Shown here: positions 51,888-63,078 of the stretch, piece after piece | How the letters are laid out: the number at the start of each line of letters is the position of its first letter | Numbering within the stretch: position 1 is the first letter of the stretch | NCBI GenBank assembly: GCA_029959085.1 | Contig: JARWIR010000018.1 | Coordinates: 17,173,001-17,237,000 of the forward strand | DNA: 64,000 nt | Direction: 5' to 3' | Origin: Nemophila menziesii | Taxonomy: Eukaryota > Streptophyta > Magnoliopsida > Boraginales > Hydrophyllaceae | The notes under the pieces: model-generated | What the model was told of the DNA's origin: nothing | The model's database searches: none | The model's input: only the letters and a program-made list of their open reading frames with translations | Program-made: the position numbers and the translations under genes

Positions 51888-52612
51888 ATAGTAAAACACC
51901 TAAGACTAGACAAGAAAGTGTAAAGTATTAATAAATGGGTAAAAATTCTGAAATTGATAACTAAATAACCCTAAAATGATGTCTCAAGTATAGATTAATA
52001 TATCACAAAATATGGATACATTATAGATTAAATACGTAAAAGATAAATAGATATATATTTGGTTTTTAGTTTATGAAACTAGAATGCAAATAAGATAATT
52101 AACTAAAGGAAATAAAGATTAAACTAAAGACACGTAAATAAACAAAGGAGAACGAATGAGAGTATAGCTCGTGAACTTGCAAGTAATCTCCACTAGCATA
52201 TATTTTACGTATAATTGTTAAAGAGTGAATTTTAACATGCAATAGTCAGGATTCTTAATTCCTCCTAACTTCCGTCAGGGTAGCTTAGGAGGCAACGTCA
52301 ACACTATTGTGGTGGTTAAGGATACCCTAAGAAATGATCAGTGGTTAAACCTCTAACCCTATTGACTATATCATTCTTAATAAGTGAACCCCCCCCCCCA
52401 TCAGGGTGACAGTCCTAATTACTAAGGTAAGTCCTATACTTGGCAAGAGAAAGGGCTGGAGTATATGAAAAATACATAATACAATTCAATAAGAAAATAA
52501 CAATTAAGTTTAAAGGTAATCTCACAATCCAATAAAAGTATAAAATGAAACTAGGGTTTATACATTAGTGTTGTTTTCAAACTATTAGTAAACTAGTTGT
52601 CTTTCCCAAGAG
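51888..52612. repeat. Gypsy LTR-like repeat, copy c (partial)
   Basis: It contains the 'TCAGGATTCTTAATTCCTCC' and 'CTTAGGAGG' blocks of the family in the same orientation, followed by C11 at 52389-52399 at the place where copy b2 has CCCCCTTCCGG. Its start is not defined. Confidence 0.5.
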
Positions 52613-54181
52613 TGTGATAAATAAGTCGACACCCTTGAGAGGACTTACTACCCACAAGTGTACGGGGTGTTGACAAGTAATAATAAGTACGCAAATGGGT
52701 TATCGTCTCCACAGGGACTATAAGGTTAAGATAATTGTGCTTATGAGTATTGTACCGTAAGTTGCAAATAAAATTAATTGAGCTAGATATATTTGTTGGG
52801 TGTTTTGAATTGATAAGACTAAATTACAATAAGTAAAGATTATCTAAGAATGTTGATAAAGATTTAAAAGGTGAAAACTAAAATAGTATGCAAGTTTAAA
52901 CTACTAAATGAGTTTAACTATACGAGAGATATGCTTAATTCCTACTAGTAATTCCCAAATCTATCTATTTAGATGTTTCTAGATATAAGGGTGAATCGAT
53001 CTTTTCACACTAGTCGTGATTCAACGGTCTTCCCAAGTCTCGCCCGTGTAGATAGGAAGCTATCCTACGACACTAAAGACCTCTCCCGAGTGACCCTGTA
53101 TTGCTTTCAAACTCTATATGGTTTAAAAATATTGATAACTTGGCTCGTCACAACCTCATGATTCACTAATGCACACCAAGCGTCTATATGCTATATCGGT
53201 AATTCGAACCCCCCCCCCCCCCCCCCAGGCGATAGTCAAGTCTACTAACACTACTTTATACTTGATTAGAGTACATATAGGAAATAAGCATAACATATAT
53301 TCAATGCAAGATAACTCAAATCATTTAAATATTACAATCCCAAAATCCAATAAACATCAGATAATAAAAAACAGTTCATACTATAATGCAATCCTCAAGC
53401 AATGCGAGTTTAATTTATAATGAAATAAAGAAAACCAATAATTAAAAATGTAAGAATCATACTCAAAATGAAAAAAAGAATAAAATTACTCTAAGGTTTG
53501 ACGGGAAACAGATTTAGAATGATGAAGAACAATGAAACCCCTTCTTCTCCTTCTTCTTGCTTCTTGCTGATGGCTCCCATGCGTTTCTTTTCTCTCAAAT
53601 TAGTGTAGTTTAATGTTATGAGATTCTAAATTACTTATATAGCAGCCTAAAAATGTTTTGGGTCCAATTGGACCTACTTTGATGGGTTATCATAGTCTAA
53701 CCCGCTTTTACTTATTGATGGTCTATTTTGAGCCACAGTGGAAACATTAGCATTTTTTCTTCATTACAATTGCGAATTGACTTCGGTCACTTCTCACGTG
53801 TCATTCACTTCAATCTCAAACCAAATAAAAAGGTAAATTGTCTAGAAATCTGATCAACAAATCATGGTGACTATCAAGTGATTTCAAGATTTTGTCGATA
53901 AATGCTCTAACTTCTCCAAAGTGACTTTTTTCTCTTTCTACGCTTTGGCTTGGATTTGGACTCGACTTCTAGCCTTCTCATCATCATCTTGGTATTTCAT
54001 GTCATCCATGTGTCTAAAAATTACTCACTTAACACACAATTAATGCATAAAAGCTTTGACTGTAACAATATCTCCAAAATAATAAAAGAATACAAGATAT
54101 GTCAAATAATAGGTAATAATCCATCAAATAGGTCCAATAAGCTCTTATAAAGATGGCTTGTGATAATATTATTCTATCACA
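52613..54181. repeat. Gypsy LTR-like repeat, copy d (about 1.57 kb)
   Basis: It begins TGTGATAAATAAG and contains CAAGTGTACGGGGTGTTGACAAG and GTTATCGTCTCCACAGGGAC. It carries C18 at 53209-53226 at the place homologous to the C tract of copy c. The right end is tentatively TTCTATCACA at 54172-54181. It is non-coding. Confidence 0.5.
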
Positions 54182-54189
54182 AAATGCGA

Positions 54190-54722
54190 GACATTAAGAT
54201 CTTCAACTCAAAGTTTTGTCGTCCCAGCAAAACAAGAACTAAGAACTAGTGGGGAAGTCTTTAACCAAATAATCAAAAAAGGGGAAAATGTAAAGAATGA
54301 TGAAATGATCCCAAAGTTATACCTAAACAAGTTTAAAAGGTTATATCTAAAAATTAATCTACAAGCTTACATATCATACAAATAACCAACAGAGCTTATA
54401 TTAATATACACAAATTAGTAGATAAATCTATGTCCTCAGAGCTATTATAGGTTAATTTTATAATATTTATGGCTATTAAATATTTTTTTTATTTTAAATA
54501 TAAAATAATTTGAATGACTTATGTTTAGTTCATATGATAAGGCCTCATTTGGTTTTTTAAAAGATGAGTATTGATTATGATAAACAATTGAGTGAAATTT
54601 ATTGTGTTAAGAGATAGTATCTTAATGAATTAAATTTTACATAGAATTTTAAGGATACCAAGCCGTTAAGATCTATACAAATCTATATTAAAAATAAATA
54701 ATTTATTAGCCTAGTGTCTTGC
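54190..54722. other. AT-rich intergenic region
   Basis: Nothing recognised. Confidence 0.4.
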
Positions 54723-54739
54723 TAAATTAGATCAAGATT

Positions 54740-54872
54740 GAGATCGATAGTTGGCATAGTAGTTAGGCTACTCCGCAGAGACTAAAAGATTTTGGGATCA
54801 AATCTCATTGGAGTCGAAATGACTCTGAGTCCAAAGTGGCTCTCTCATGTACTCAAAAAAAGAAAAAAATAA
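54740..54872 (+). mobile_element. tRNA-derived SINE (133 bp) with 17-bp TSD
   Basis: TAAATTAGATCAAGATT lies at 54723-54739 and 54873-54889, a perfect 17-base duplication. The body has an A-box-like GGCATAGTAGTTAGG, a B-box-like GGGATCAAATC, and ends CTCATGTACTC plus an A-rich tail. Its 3' body (GACTCxGAxTCCAAAxTGGCTCTC) matches the second SINE below. Confidence 0.93.
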
Positions 54873-54996
54873 TAAATTAGATCAAGATTTCATTAAGTGC
54901 AAAATAAAATGACCTAAACTTATTCAATATGAAAGGACAACCACCTAAGAATAAAGGTAAATGATCTATTTTCTATTTATTTTTGGTTAAAATTCC

Positions 54997-55109
54997 TTTT
55001 TTTTTTTTTTGTTACATAGGAGAGCCATTTTGGATTCGGAGTCATTGACTCGGTTCGAACCTGCACCACTAGATTGGTAGACCAAGGCCCTGGCCAGTGA
55101 GCTAATCCC
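54997..55109 (-). mobile_element. Second SINE of the same family, minus strand
   Basis: Read on the minus strand: GGATTAGCTCACTGGCC (A-box region), GGTTCGAACC (perfect B box), then GACTCCGAATCCAAAATGGC, CTCTCCTATGTAAC and A14. The 3' body matches the SINE 130 bases away. Its target duplication is unclear because AAATTCC plus T runs occur on both sides. Confidence 0.85.
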
Positions 55110-55157
55110 ATCTATTTACCATAATAAAAATTCCTTTTTTTATTATGGTAAATAGAT
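55110..55157. repeat. Perfect 21-bp inverted repeat beside the SINE
   Basis: The arms at 55110-55130 and 55137-55157 are exactly complementary, separated by six bases. The repeat directly abuts the 5' end of the minus-strand SINE. Confidence 0.92.
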
Positions 55158-55269
55158 TTACATCCATGACTAAGTGACTAAGTCTAATAGTTTCCCCATA
55201 AATGCTATAATAAAGAGTCAAACATATACTTTGATTGATATGGTAACTCCTTACAACCGTTACATTCTG

Positions 55270-55313
55270 ACAACCTCCTTATTTTTTTTTTTTGGACGCA
55301 CAACCTCCTTATT
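55270..55313 (-). mobile_element. Micro-insertion of a LINE tail with 14-bp TSD
   Basis: ACAACCTCCTTATT occurs at 55270-55283 and 55300-55313. Between the copies is only T10 plus GGACGC; the minus strand reads GCGTCC and then poly(A), like the GTCC-plus-A ends of LINEs B and C. Confidence 0.75.
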
Positions 55314-55715
55314 AAAACAAAACTTATATTTCAATTAAGTCTCAAATAGTTATATTTTAGATCATTTGTTTTTAATAAATTATCATGCAATAATTTTTAT
55401 TCATATGTATTATTAAAAAAAATTTGTAAAAATATTTAAAAATAATTGGGTTTTGATTTTATTTAAAAAAACTACAATTCTAAATTAATATTATTGTTTT
55501 TTAATAAATAAATAAATTTATATAAAAATTATATTAATCATGATGTCTCGTCGAGAAGATATGATGAATCGATAATATAGTCATTGGTGAGAGCAAAGTC
55601 CCTATTCTCGAAAAATTCCAAAATGTTGTTCAAGTATATTTTAGTTTTTTGTTAACATAAAGAGTCTGTTGGATTTAACCTATCTTTTCGTATCTAAGGT
55701 TATATACTAAGAATG

Positions 55716-56109
55716 GAGCAATTTCCATGTTTAGGCCATTACTCATGCCCAAAAAATAGTTTTAGGCCAAACGTTTTAAAAGTACCACTTTTTGGCCAAA
55801 CGATTTCAAACATGCCCTATTTAATTCATTTCACTAATTTTGTAAGATATTTCATATATTTTAAGAGCAATTTGGACATTCAAATAGAGTTTTTACTTTG
55901 TGATGTGGTCAAATGAAGATATAGTTTATTTAAAATGCCCAAATAAAGATATAGTTTATTCAAAATGCCCAAATTTTTCTTAAAATCTATGATATATATC
56001 ACAGAACTTAGTGAAATAGCCTAAAAATTGTCCTTTTGAATACGTTTAACCTAAAAATTGTACTTTTAAAACGTTTGGTTTAAAAATATTTTTTAGGCGA
56101 AACTTGCTC
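55716..56109. mobile_element. Foldback MITE (394 bp)
   Basis: About 100 bases at each end are inverted copies of each other (GAGCAA at the ends, then CCAAACGTTTTAAAAGTAC in both arms). The 9 bases outside (CTAAGAATG and TTAAAAATG) differ at two positions and could be an old Mutator-type duplication. The centre has a 30-bp tandem pair at 55911-55940 and 55941-55970. It is non-coding. Confidence 0.8.
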
Positions 56110-56170
56110 TTAAAAATGCACTTCCATTAGGTATTTTGTAGATTTACTTGTTAAGTTGAACTAATTAGTC

Positions 56171-57420
56171 TGTCTTTGGAATTTTACTAAAGATGGAATT
56201 TATTCTTTTAAATTTGCTTATTTTTTACTCAAAAGAAATAGATATGAGAAGAGCAAAGTTGTTTCTGACCTTCTTTCTTCTTCTTCACAACTCAATGATC
56301 CTGATATTTGGAAAATAATATGGAATAAGTATTGCTTTCCTAAGATTAAATATTTCATGAGAAAGTTTTTTAAAAATAAAATACCTACAAATGTGAATCT
56401 TTATAATAGAAAATGTACTAAATCTAAAGTTTGTAAAATATGTGATTGCAATAATGAAACCATTGAGCACCTTTTGTTTGCATGCCCTTGGGCTAGGGCT
56501 GTGTGGTTCTCTTCCTCTTTAAATCTTAGAACCTTGAATAACAGCACCTCAAGGATTAATGAATGGTTTTCGCAAACTGTTTCCCCTCTGAATGCTACTC
56601 ATGGTCAAGATATACAGTTTACTACACTTTTGAGTACTACTGGTTGGAAAATTTGGAAAGGTAGAAATAACTTTGTATTCAATGGGGTAAAACCTGAACC
56701 TATATTCGTGTGTAAACTAGCATGCTCTTCTTGGAAATAATATAAAGATGTGAATCAAAATCCAAATGATGGTAAAATGATAAAAAAAAATTGAAGGATT
56801 CAGACCCGAATTCCTCGACTTTAATTTAAGTAAATAATAAAACCTTAGTATTAAAAATACTGGTAAATTTAGTAAATGGAATCCACCCCTTACTAATATT
56901 ATTAAAATAAACATCGATACTAGCTTTACTTTATGTGGTTGTGTTATATTTTATATAGTCAGAGATTCTTTTGGCAACTTGATCGAGGCTGACGCAAAAG
57001 ATATTGAGGCAAGAAGTTCGGTTGAAGTTGAAACTCAAGGTGTTTTCTGGGGATGCGAGATAGCGAAAGGTTTTCCTACCAATTCATCTATTATCAAAAG
57101 TGACTGTGAAGTGATCGTTGAACCCTTAACTACTAGGACCCCTTGTAATATTCTTGAGTGTTGTAATATTTTTAAGTCTATTTTAGTACTGCCGAGATTT
57201 GTAAACCGTTATTTTCCTTTGTTAGACGTAAAGGTAAGAGTAGCTGATTGGGTCGACAACAAAAGTTTGTTGGCAAACTGTTTGGTGACTGGAGGACTTC
57301 TCCTTCTTCCCGATTAGCTCAACTCATATCACTTGATAAACAATTATGCAGTATTAGGTAACTTTTGTAATATTTAATGCTATTATGCTATTTTATATAT
57401 TAAAGCATTGACAAAAAAAA
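56171..57420 (+). mobile_element. 5'-truncated LINE (1.25 kb) with TSD
   Basis: CTAATTAGTC lies at 56161-56170 and 57421-57430 (12 bases if two A are counted). The body starts abruptly inside ORF2 and ends GAC plus A8. Truncation at the 5' side with a target duplication is the usual result of incomplete target-primed reverse transcription. Confidence 0.9.
56180..57317 (+). pseudogene. Truncated LINE ORF2: zinc region and RNase H
   Basis: The zf-RVT part is open in 56357-56740 and upstream, with CKICDCNNETIEHLLFACPWARAVW, then GWKIWKGRNNFVF. The RNase H part is open in 56979-57317 with EVETQGVFWGCE, IKSDCE and RVADWV. Stops around 56741 and frameshifts before 56979 separate them. RT and endonuclease are missing. 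Confidence 0.87.
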
Positions 57421-57430
57421 CTAATTAGTC

Positions 57431-58426
57431 AAATTTTTTAAAAACTATATATGTGCTTCTCTTCCCCTCCTACCCTTTTCTCCAAAATTTTGAAACCTGA
57501 TAGTCATCCACATCTTTGGTCTCATCTCCTTCTAGCGGCAATTATCTCCTCTATATATCCACATCTCTATTTCGTTTGCTCTTTTTTTTTGTTATCTTGT
57601 TCTCTAGTAATTTTTATTTTATTTTGGTATTCTAATTATTTATAAGCCATCTTATCTGGTGAGTTTTGATGCTTCATATTGTCTATGATGCTTTTTTGCA
57701 TGATCTTGGTCACCTTCTCCGGAGTATCTGATATTTGCATGAGTATGTTGCTACAACAATATTGAGTTACTTTAGAGTATTATGATGTACTTTGCGTTGT
57801 TGCTGCTCTAAATTTTCGTTTTTCTGCACAAACTACGATGATGTTGCTCCTCTTAACGACGCATAATGCTCCAATCTTTGTAGGGTTTTAGATTATCATT
57901 TTTTCGAGCACTATAGTGATTTTTTCTCACTTTTTTTCAGAGTCTAGGGAAGTTTTGAACATCTATTTCTTCTACAATGTGGATATATCTATATGTGTTT
58001 TAAAAATTAAAAAACTGACGATGTTTTTTGGTGCATAACATCATTGAGTTCTTGTGCATAGATTAATTAAATTACTAGTATTACCGATATCAGTGTATGT
58101 GATTGCATATCATATAAATCCTAATATTTATGTATGATCATAAACTCAAGAAAAAAATGATTAGCTTGTAAAATAAGACACATCATCAAGAATCATGACT
58201 CGAGAAGCAAAAAACAGAATTCTGCAAAATCTGCAACACCCCCTCAAGAAATACGGTAGACTGTTTATGGTATTCCATTGTGAAGAAACTCAAACGTACG
58301 GGGAAGTGTGAATCAGAGGTTACTTGGACATAGAAAGTTTCGAGAAATTGACATCATTTGGATCTAACACGATAAAATACAAATATATTCTTATATATAT
58401 TTGACGTATCATTTTTACTAACATCT
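57431..58426. other. Intergenic region upstream of the tRNA
   Basis: A CT-rich stretch at 57450-57640 resembles a 5' UTR, but no gene follows it. Nothing else was recognised. Confidence 0.4.
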
Positions 58427-58499
58427 GTCGTTGTGGTGTAGTGGTTATCACGTCAGCTTTACACGCTGCAGGTCCCCAGTTCGATCCTGGGCAGCGACA
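58427..58499 (+). tRNA. tRNA-Val(UAC)
   Basis: A complete cloverleaf. The acceptor stem GTCGTTG pairs with CAGCGAC (one G-U). The D arm includes the A box TGGTGTAGTGGTT. The anticodon loop TTTACAC has anticodon TAC at 58460-58462. The T arm has the B box GTTCGATCC, and the discriminator base is A. The anticodon stem has one mismatch at its outer pair (TCAGC / GCTGC). CCA is not encoded, as is normal for nuclear genes. There is a T5 at 58507-58511, suitable as pol III terminator. No intron. Confidence 0.93.
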
Positions 58500-58504
58500 A
58501 TAAT

Positions 58505-58698
58505 AGTTTTTGAATTTGCTATGCAGTTTTAGTTTGTGACCAATTGGTTACTTAAATTTTAAATCTGCGCTTTTAGTTTCTGACCAATAGTTTTTAAATT
58601 TGCTATGCGGTTTTAGTTTGTGACCAATTGGCTAGTTTTTGAATTTGCTATGCAGTTTTAGTTTGTGACCAATTGGTTACTTAAATTTTAAATCTGCG
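58505..58698 (+). repeat. 65-bp direct repeats between the tRNA and LINE D
   Basis: Identical 65-base copies lie at 58505-58569 and 58634-58698, 129 bases apart, with a diverged copy of the first part in between. LINE D's poly(T) begins at 58699, directly at the end of the second copy. Confidence 0.9.
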
Positions 58699-58752
58699 TT
58701 TTTTTTTTTTTGTCCAAAATCTTACTATTAAAACCGAGAACTCATTACAAAA

Positions 58753-61614
58753 TTAGCCTATCCCCCTACTTGGGGTATCAGCTTTGATAAGTTCCTCTAG
58801 ACTAGAAGGGATAGCCCCTATTCCTAACTCAAAACTCATGCCAATAGGCGGGTTTCTAGTTAACCAGTCTGCTACTAAGTTCCCTCTTCTCGAAACAAAA
58901 GAGAAGATGGGATTACAAGATTCACTAACAAAATAAATACTACGAATAATGTTCAAAATACAATCATTAATAATCGGAGTATTAGAAGCTAAAGGTCCTA
59001 TGATGCCTAGACAATCGTTCTCTATAATGCATCTTATGTTCTTGAAATCTCTAGCCCATAAGCATGCCTTTAAGATTCCAAGAGCTTCGGCTTCCATAGG
59101 ATTGCTTGCTCCAACCTCCCATGAGTTAAACTTGATGATCTTTCCATTATGGTCCCTGATAACACATGAAATAGTAGTTTTATCAATTTTGAAAGAAGCA
59201 TCTGAATTTATTTTATACCAATTCAAAGGGGGCGGGTGCCACTTAGTATCCTTTCCCTCACTATTAGTCATTGTACTATTGAAGGTCCTCGTATTTATAC
59301 CCCTATCAGTATTACCTTCTTTCTTATCATAGGATTTTAGTCCTTGTTTATTTGTTTCTCTCAGACTAGTACAGTCATCATCAAGATTTTTACCCCCACA
59401 GTTCACCATTTCATATTTATTTAAATCTTTGTTTAAAACTTCCTTCAGATAATAATTATCATCATTAGGTTTAAAAGTATCCAATTGTTCTTTCCAATGT
59501 ATCTCTGCCTGTTTTATGGTCGAAATGGGACAAACTTTAATATTTCTAAAGATAAACTCATTTCTAGCCTTCCAGATATGCCATAAGATAGTGGCAAATT
59601 TTTCAATAATATATAATTCCTTCTTTCCTTCCTTATGGGCTTTAGATAGGGTATTAGCCATCCAAGAATCCATTAAGAAAGGTTGCTGGTTGCTAATTTT
59701 AAATTTAAAGCCCATAGGAGAATTAAACCAAACTGCTTTTGCCCAAGGGCATTCAAAGAATAAATGTTCTAATGTTTCATCCTCATTATTACAAATATAA
59801 CAACACTTAGTATTCTGAATTTTTCTATTGAAGAGATTAACTCCAGTGGGGAGTAGATTTTTAACAGCTCTCCAGAGGAAATTTTTAATTTTTGGTATTG
59901 TATCCATTTTCCATATCATTTTCCAAACCAACGGGTCAATAGTATGCACATTAGAAGTGGACATATTACTACTATTCTTATGTTTAAGTTCCTCCTCCTT
60001 TTTAAGCCAGTAATAAGCTTCTTTAACTGTGTATATCCCATTTTTGCTTTTGATCCAATAACATTTATCATTTATTGGAACTAGAGGAATAAAAGTTTTC
60101 AATATAGTTTGAACAGTAGAATTATCAAAGTTTTTATTAAGAGTATTCAATTCCCATTTTCTTTCTCCCTCAATCATGAGATCCTTTATAGTGGTGACAT
60201 CCTCAGTTAGAGGTTGGATAATACTATTAGAATTACCTATCCATATATGACTATTTAATAAAATGTTCTTACCATCTCCAATTTTCCAATGAATATAAGG
60301 CTTTATAGTATCTCTACCTGTTATAAGACTTCTCCATCCCCAAGATGGATTGTTACCAAGTTGAGCCTCAAGAAAAGATTTATTATGGAAATACTTACCT
60401 TTTAGAATTTTGTATAAAAGAGATTCAGTTTTATTAATTAGATTCCAAGCTTGTCTGCCTAATAGGGCTATATTCATTAGATGAATATCTCGCAAGCCAA
60501 GACCTCCATCAAATTTACTAAGTGTGATTTTATTCCATTTACACCAATGTGTTTTCCTATTTCCATTTTTACCCCACCAAAATTGTGCTATATGAGAAGT
60601 AATTTTCTCGCAAATCTTTTTAGGGAATAGGTAGGAAGACATGTAATAGTTGGGTAGGCTTTGAATAACAGCCTTAATTAAGATTTCTTTACCCGCGTCT
60701 GTTAAGAACATATTTTTCCAATTAGAGATTCTTTTAACCACTTTTTCAGTTATAATTTCTAAATCCTTGACTTTGGATCTTCCCCACTCGGTGGGTAGGC
60801 CCAAGTATTTTCCTAGATTTTGTACAACTTTCATATTAATTTTATGCGAGAAGATAGCTTGAATATAGTGTGGAGTATTTTTGCTAAATTTGACTCCACA
60901 CTTGTTTCTATTAAGAGTAAGCCCTGTAGCCAGGGCGTATCTACTGATAATGTCATTAAAACTATTAGCATCTTCATTGCTAACTTTAAGGAAAAACATG
61001 ATATCATCTGCAAATAGCAGATGGGATAAAGAGGGGCAATTTTTAGCAATTTTAATTCCTTCATATAAACCTCTATTGATTTTATCTTTAATCAAAGCCG
61101 AAAGGGTTTGAGTAATGATACAAAAGAGGAAAGGAGAGAGAGGGTCTCCCTGCCTCAAACCTCTCTCTGGTTTATCAAGTTTATGGGGAGTACCATTAAT
61201 CAGAACTGAGTATGAAACTGAGGTAACACAATTCATAGTAAGAGTACACCATTTTTCATTGAATCCTATTTTATATAATAGGTTTTTTAAGAAGTCCCAC
61301 TCCACAAATTCATAAGCTTTTTGAACATCTGCTTTAATGATCATATAATTTTTTTTAGAATTTAGTTTTTTATTAATAAATTTACACACCTCATGGGCTA
61401 TCATTGAATTTTCTTGTATATGCCTATTGGGGACAAAAGCTGATTGGTGTTCATCAATGATATAGCCCATAAAAGGTTGGAGCCTATTCACCAAAATTCT
61501 CGCAATTATTTTGTAAATAAAATTTGAGACACTAATAGGTCTATAATGTTTTATATTTCCTGGTTTCTCAATTTTGGGGATAAGGGAGATATAGGTATGA
61601 TTAATAGCTTCCAA
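58753..61614 (-). pseudogene. LINE D ORF2, second part: RT, zinc region, RNase H
   Basis: This is the same frame as the first part, downstream of the nonsense codon at 61687-61689; 61614 is merely the first ATG after it. It contains YRPISVSNFIYKI, ADVQKAYEFVEWDFL, GLRQGDPLSPF, the catalytic FADD, zf-RVT cluster CYICNNEDETLEHLFFECPWA and RNase H residues in NSDASF, EAEALGILKA, IENDC and VADWL. It ends SRGIG, then TAG. Confidence 0.9.
58763..58775 (-). other. LINE D 3' hairpin near the ORF2 stop
   Basis: CCCC, 5-base loop, GGGG, in the last codons of ORF2 and about 50 bases before the poly(A), at the same place as the LINE A stem. Confidence 0.4.
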
Positions 61615-61686
61615 ATTACCATTGTTATACCAGAAATTGTTGATCAGTTTAATAACATCCAGTTTAATAAGATGCCAATATTTTTT

Positions 61687-63078
61687 TTAAAAATAGCCCG
61701 GGTACCCATCAGGTCCTGGAGCTTTATTAGAGCCTAACTCTTTAATAGCTCTTTCTATTTCATTAATATTAAGCTGATCAGTTAAGGATTTGTTCATAGA
61801 ATCAGTAATAACTGGTTCAATAATATCTAGAATCTGTGAAAAGTCCCTAGGCCCCACACTTTTAAAAATATTGTTAAAGTAGTTAAGAATATTATTTTGA
61901 ACATCAGTACTATCAATAAGCCAATTGCCATTCTCATCTTGAATAGAACTAATTTTATTGATTTTTCTCCTTTCTTTAGTAGAAGCATGGAAGAACTGAG
62001 TATTTTTGTCCCCTTTTTTAAGCCAAGTAATCCTAGCTCTAGAGGCCCAATACTCTTCTTCTCTTTTCCAAAGATTTTCAATTTCTTTTACAATGTTGTT
62101 GTAGTTATCAGTTTCACTATCATTATGAGTAGAGGAGTTGGTTATATCTTTCAATTGTGTCATAAGATAATCAATTCTTCTCCTAGTATTTTGAAATTTT
62201 CTTTTACTCCATACAGTTAATATTCTTTTACACATATTAAGTTTAGTAATAAGTCTATTGTTGGACATTTTCTTAGTATTATTTCTAGACTTCCAAATAT
62301 TAGTAATAATATTAAGGCAATCCTTCTCTTCCATCCACTGGCTCTCAAAAACAAATCTTTTATTCCTCTTAACATTATTATCTTTAAGATGAAGCAAGAG
62401 GGGGCTATGATCAGACCCTAACGCAGGTAGAAGGTCCACCCAAGCTTCTGTATATATGTTATTCCACTCACAATTGGTTAAGCACTTATCAATAAGTTTT
62501 TTAATAAGTTTACTACCTGATCTCCTATTAGACCAAGAGTAAGAACAACCTTTACTAATTAATTGACTAAGATTATTGTCTTTCATAAATTCTTCAAATT
62601 TTTTCATATTATTGTCAATTTTCCTAATACCACCAAATTTCTCACTTAAAAACCTTGTATTATTAAAATCACCTACTAAGTTCCAGGGTCCGTTTCTATT
62701 GGGTTTACAATTACTAAATTTAATAATGGATTTAATCTTATCCGCATCATTAGGGGCTCCATATACGAAGGTCGTTTGGATAGTAATCCCATCTGAGTTT
62801 AAAATTTCACAGTTTATAAAGTTTTCATCATAATTAATAATTTTAATATTTTCCTTGTTGTTAGCAAACAAGGCCAAGCCCCCGCTCAAGCCTATAGGGT
62901 CAACCACCATAACTAGATCCATTTTAATGGTTTTCGCAACCTTTAATAAGACAGAGTATTTATTTTTAGTTTCAGTTAAGAAGATTACCTCGGGGCGATA
63001 TCGGAAAGTGATATCGCTAAGGGTCTGGACTGCCAAAGGTGTGCCAATCCCTTGGCAGTTCCAGGCTAGGTGTATCAT
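61687..63078 (-). pseudogene. LINE D ORF2, first part: endonuclease and RT start
   Basis: The endonuclease has LAWNCQGIGTPLAVQTL, LTETKN, VGDFNN and GSDHSPLLL, followed by the start of RT with KAPGPDGYPGYF. A TAA at 61687-61689 interrupts the frame where LINE A has a Phe codon, and the same frame then continues. The start ATG at 63078 overlaps the ORF1 stop as ATGA. One base change would account for the defect. Confidence 0.9.

Noticed and set aside
57451..57645. CT-rich stretch with ORF as a gene start
   Set aside because: No downstream coding region, splice pattern or domain follows.
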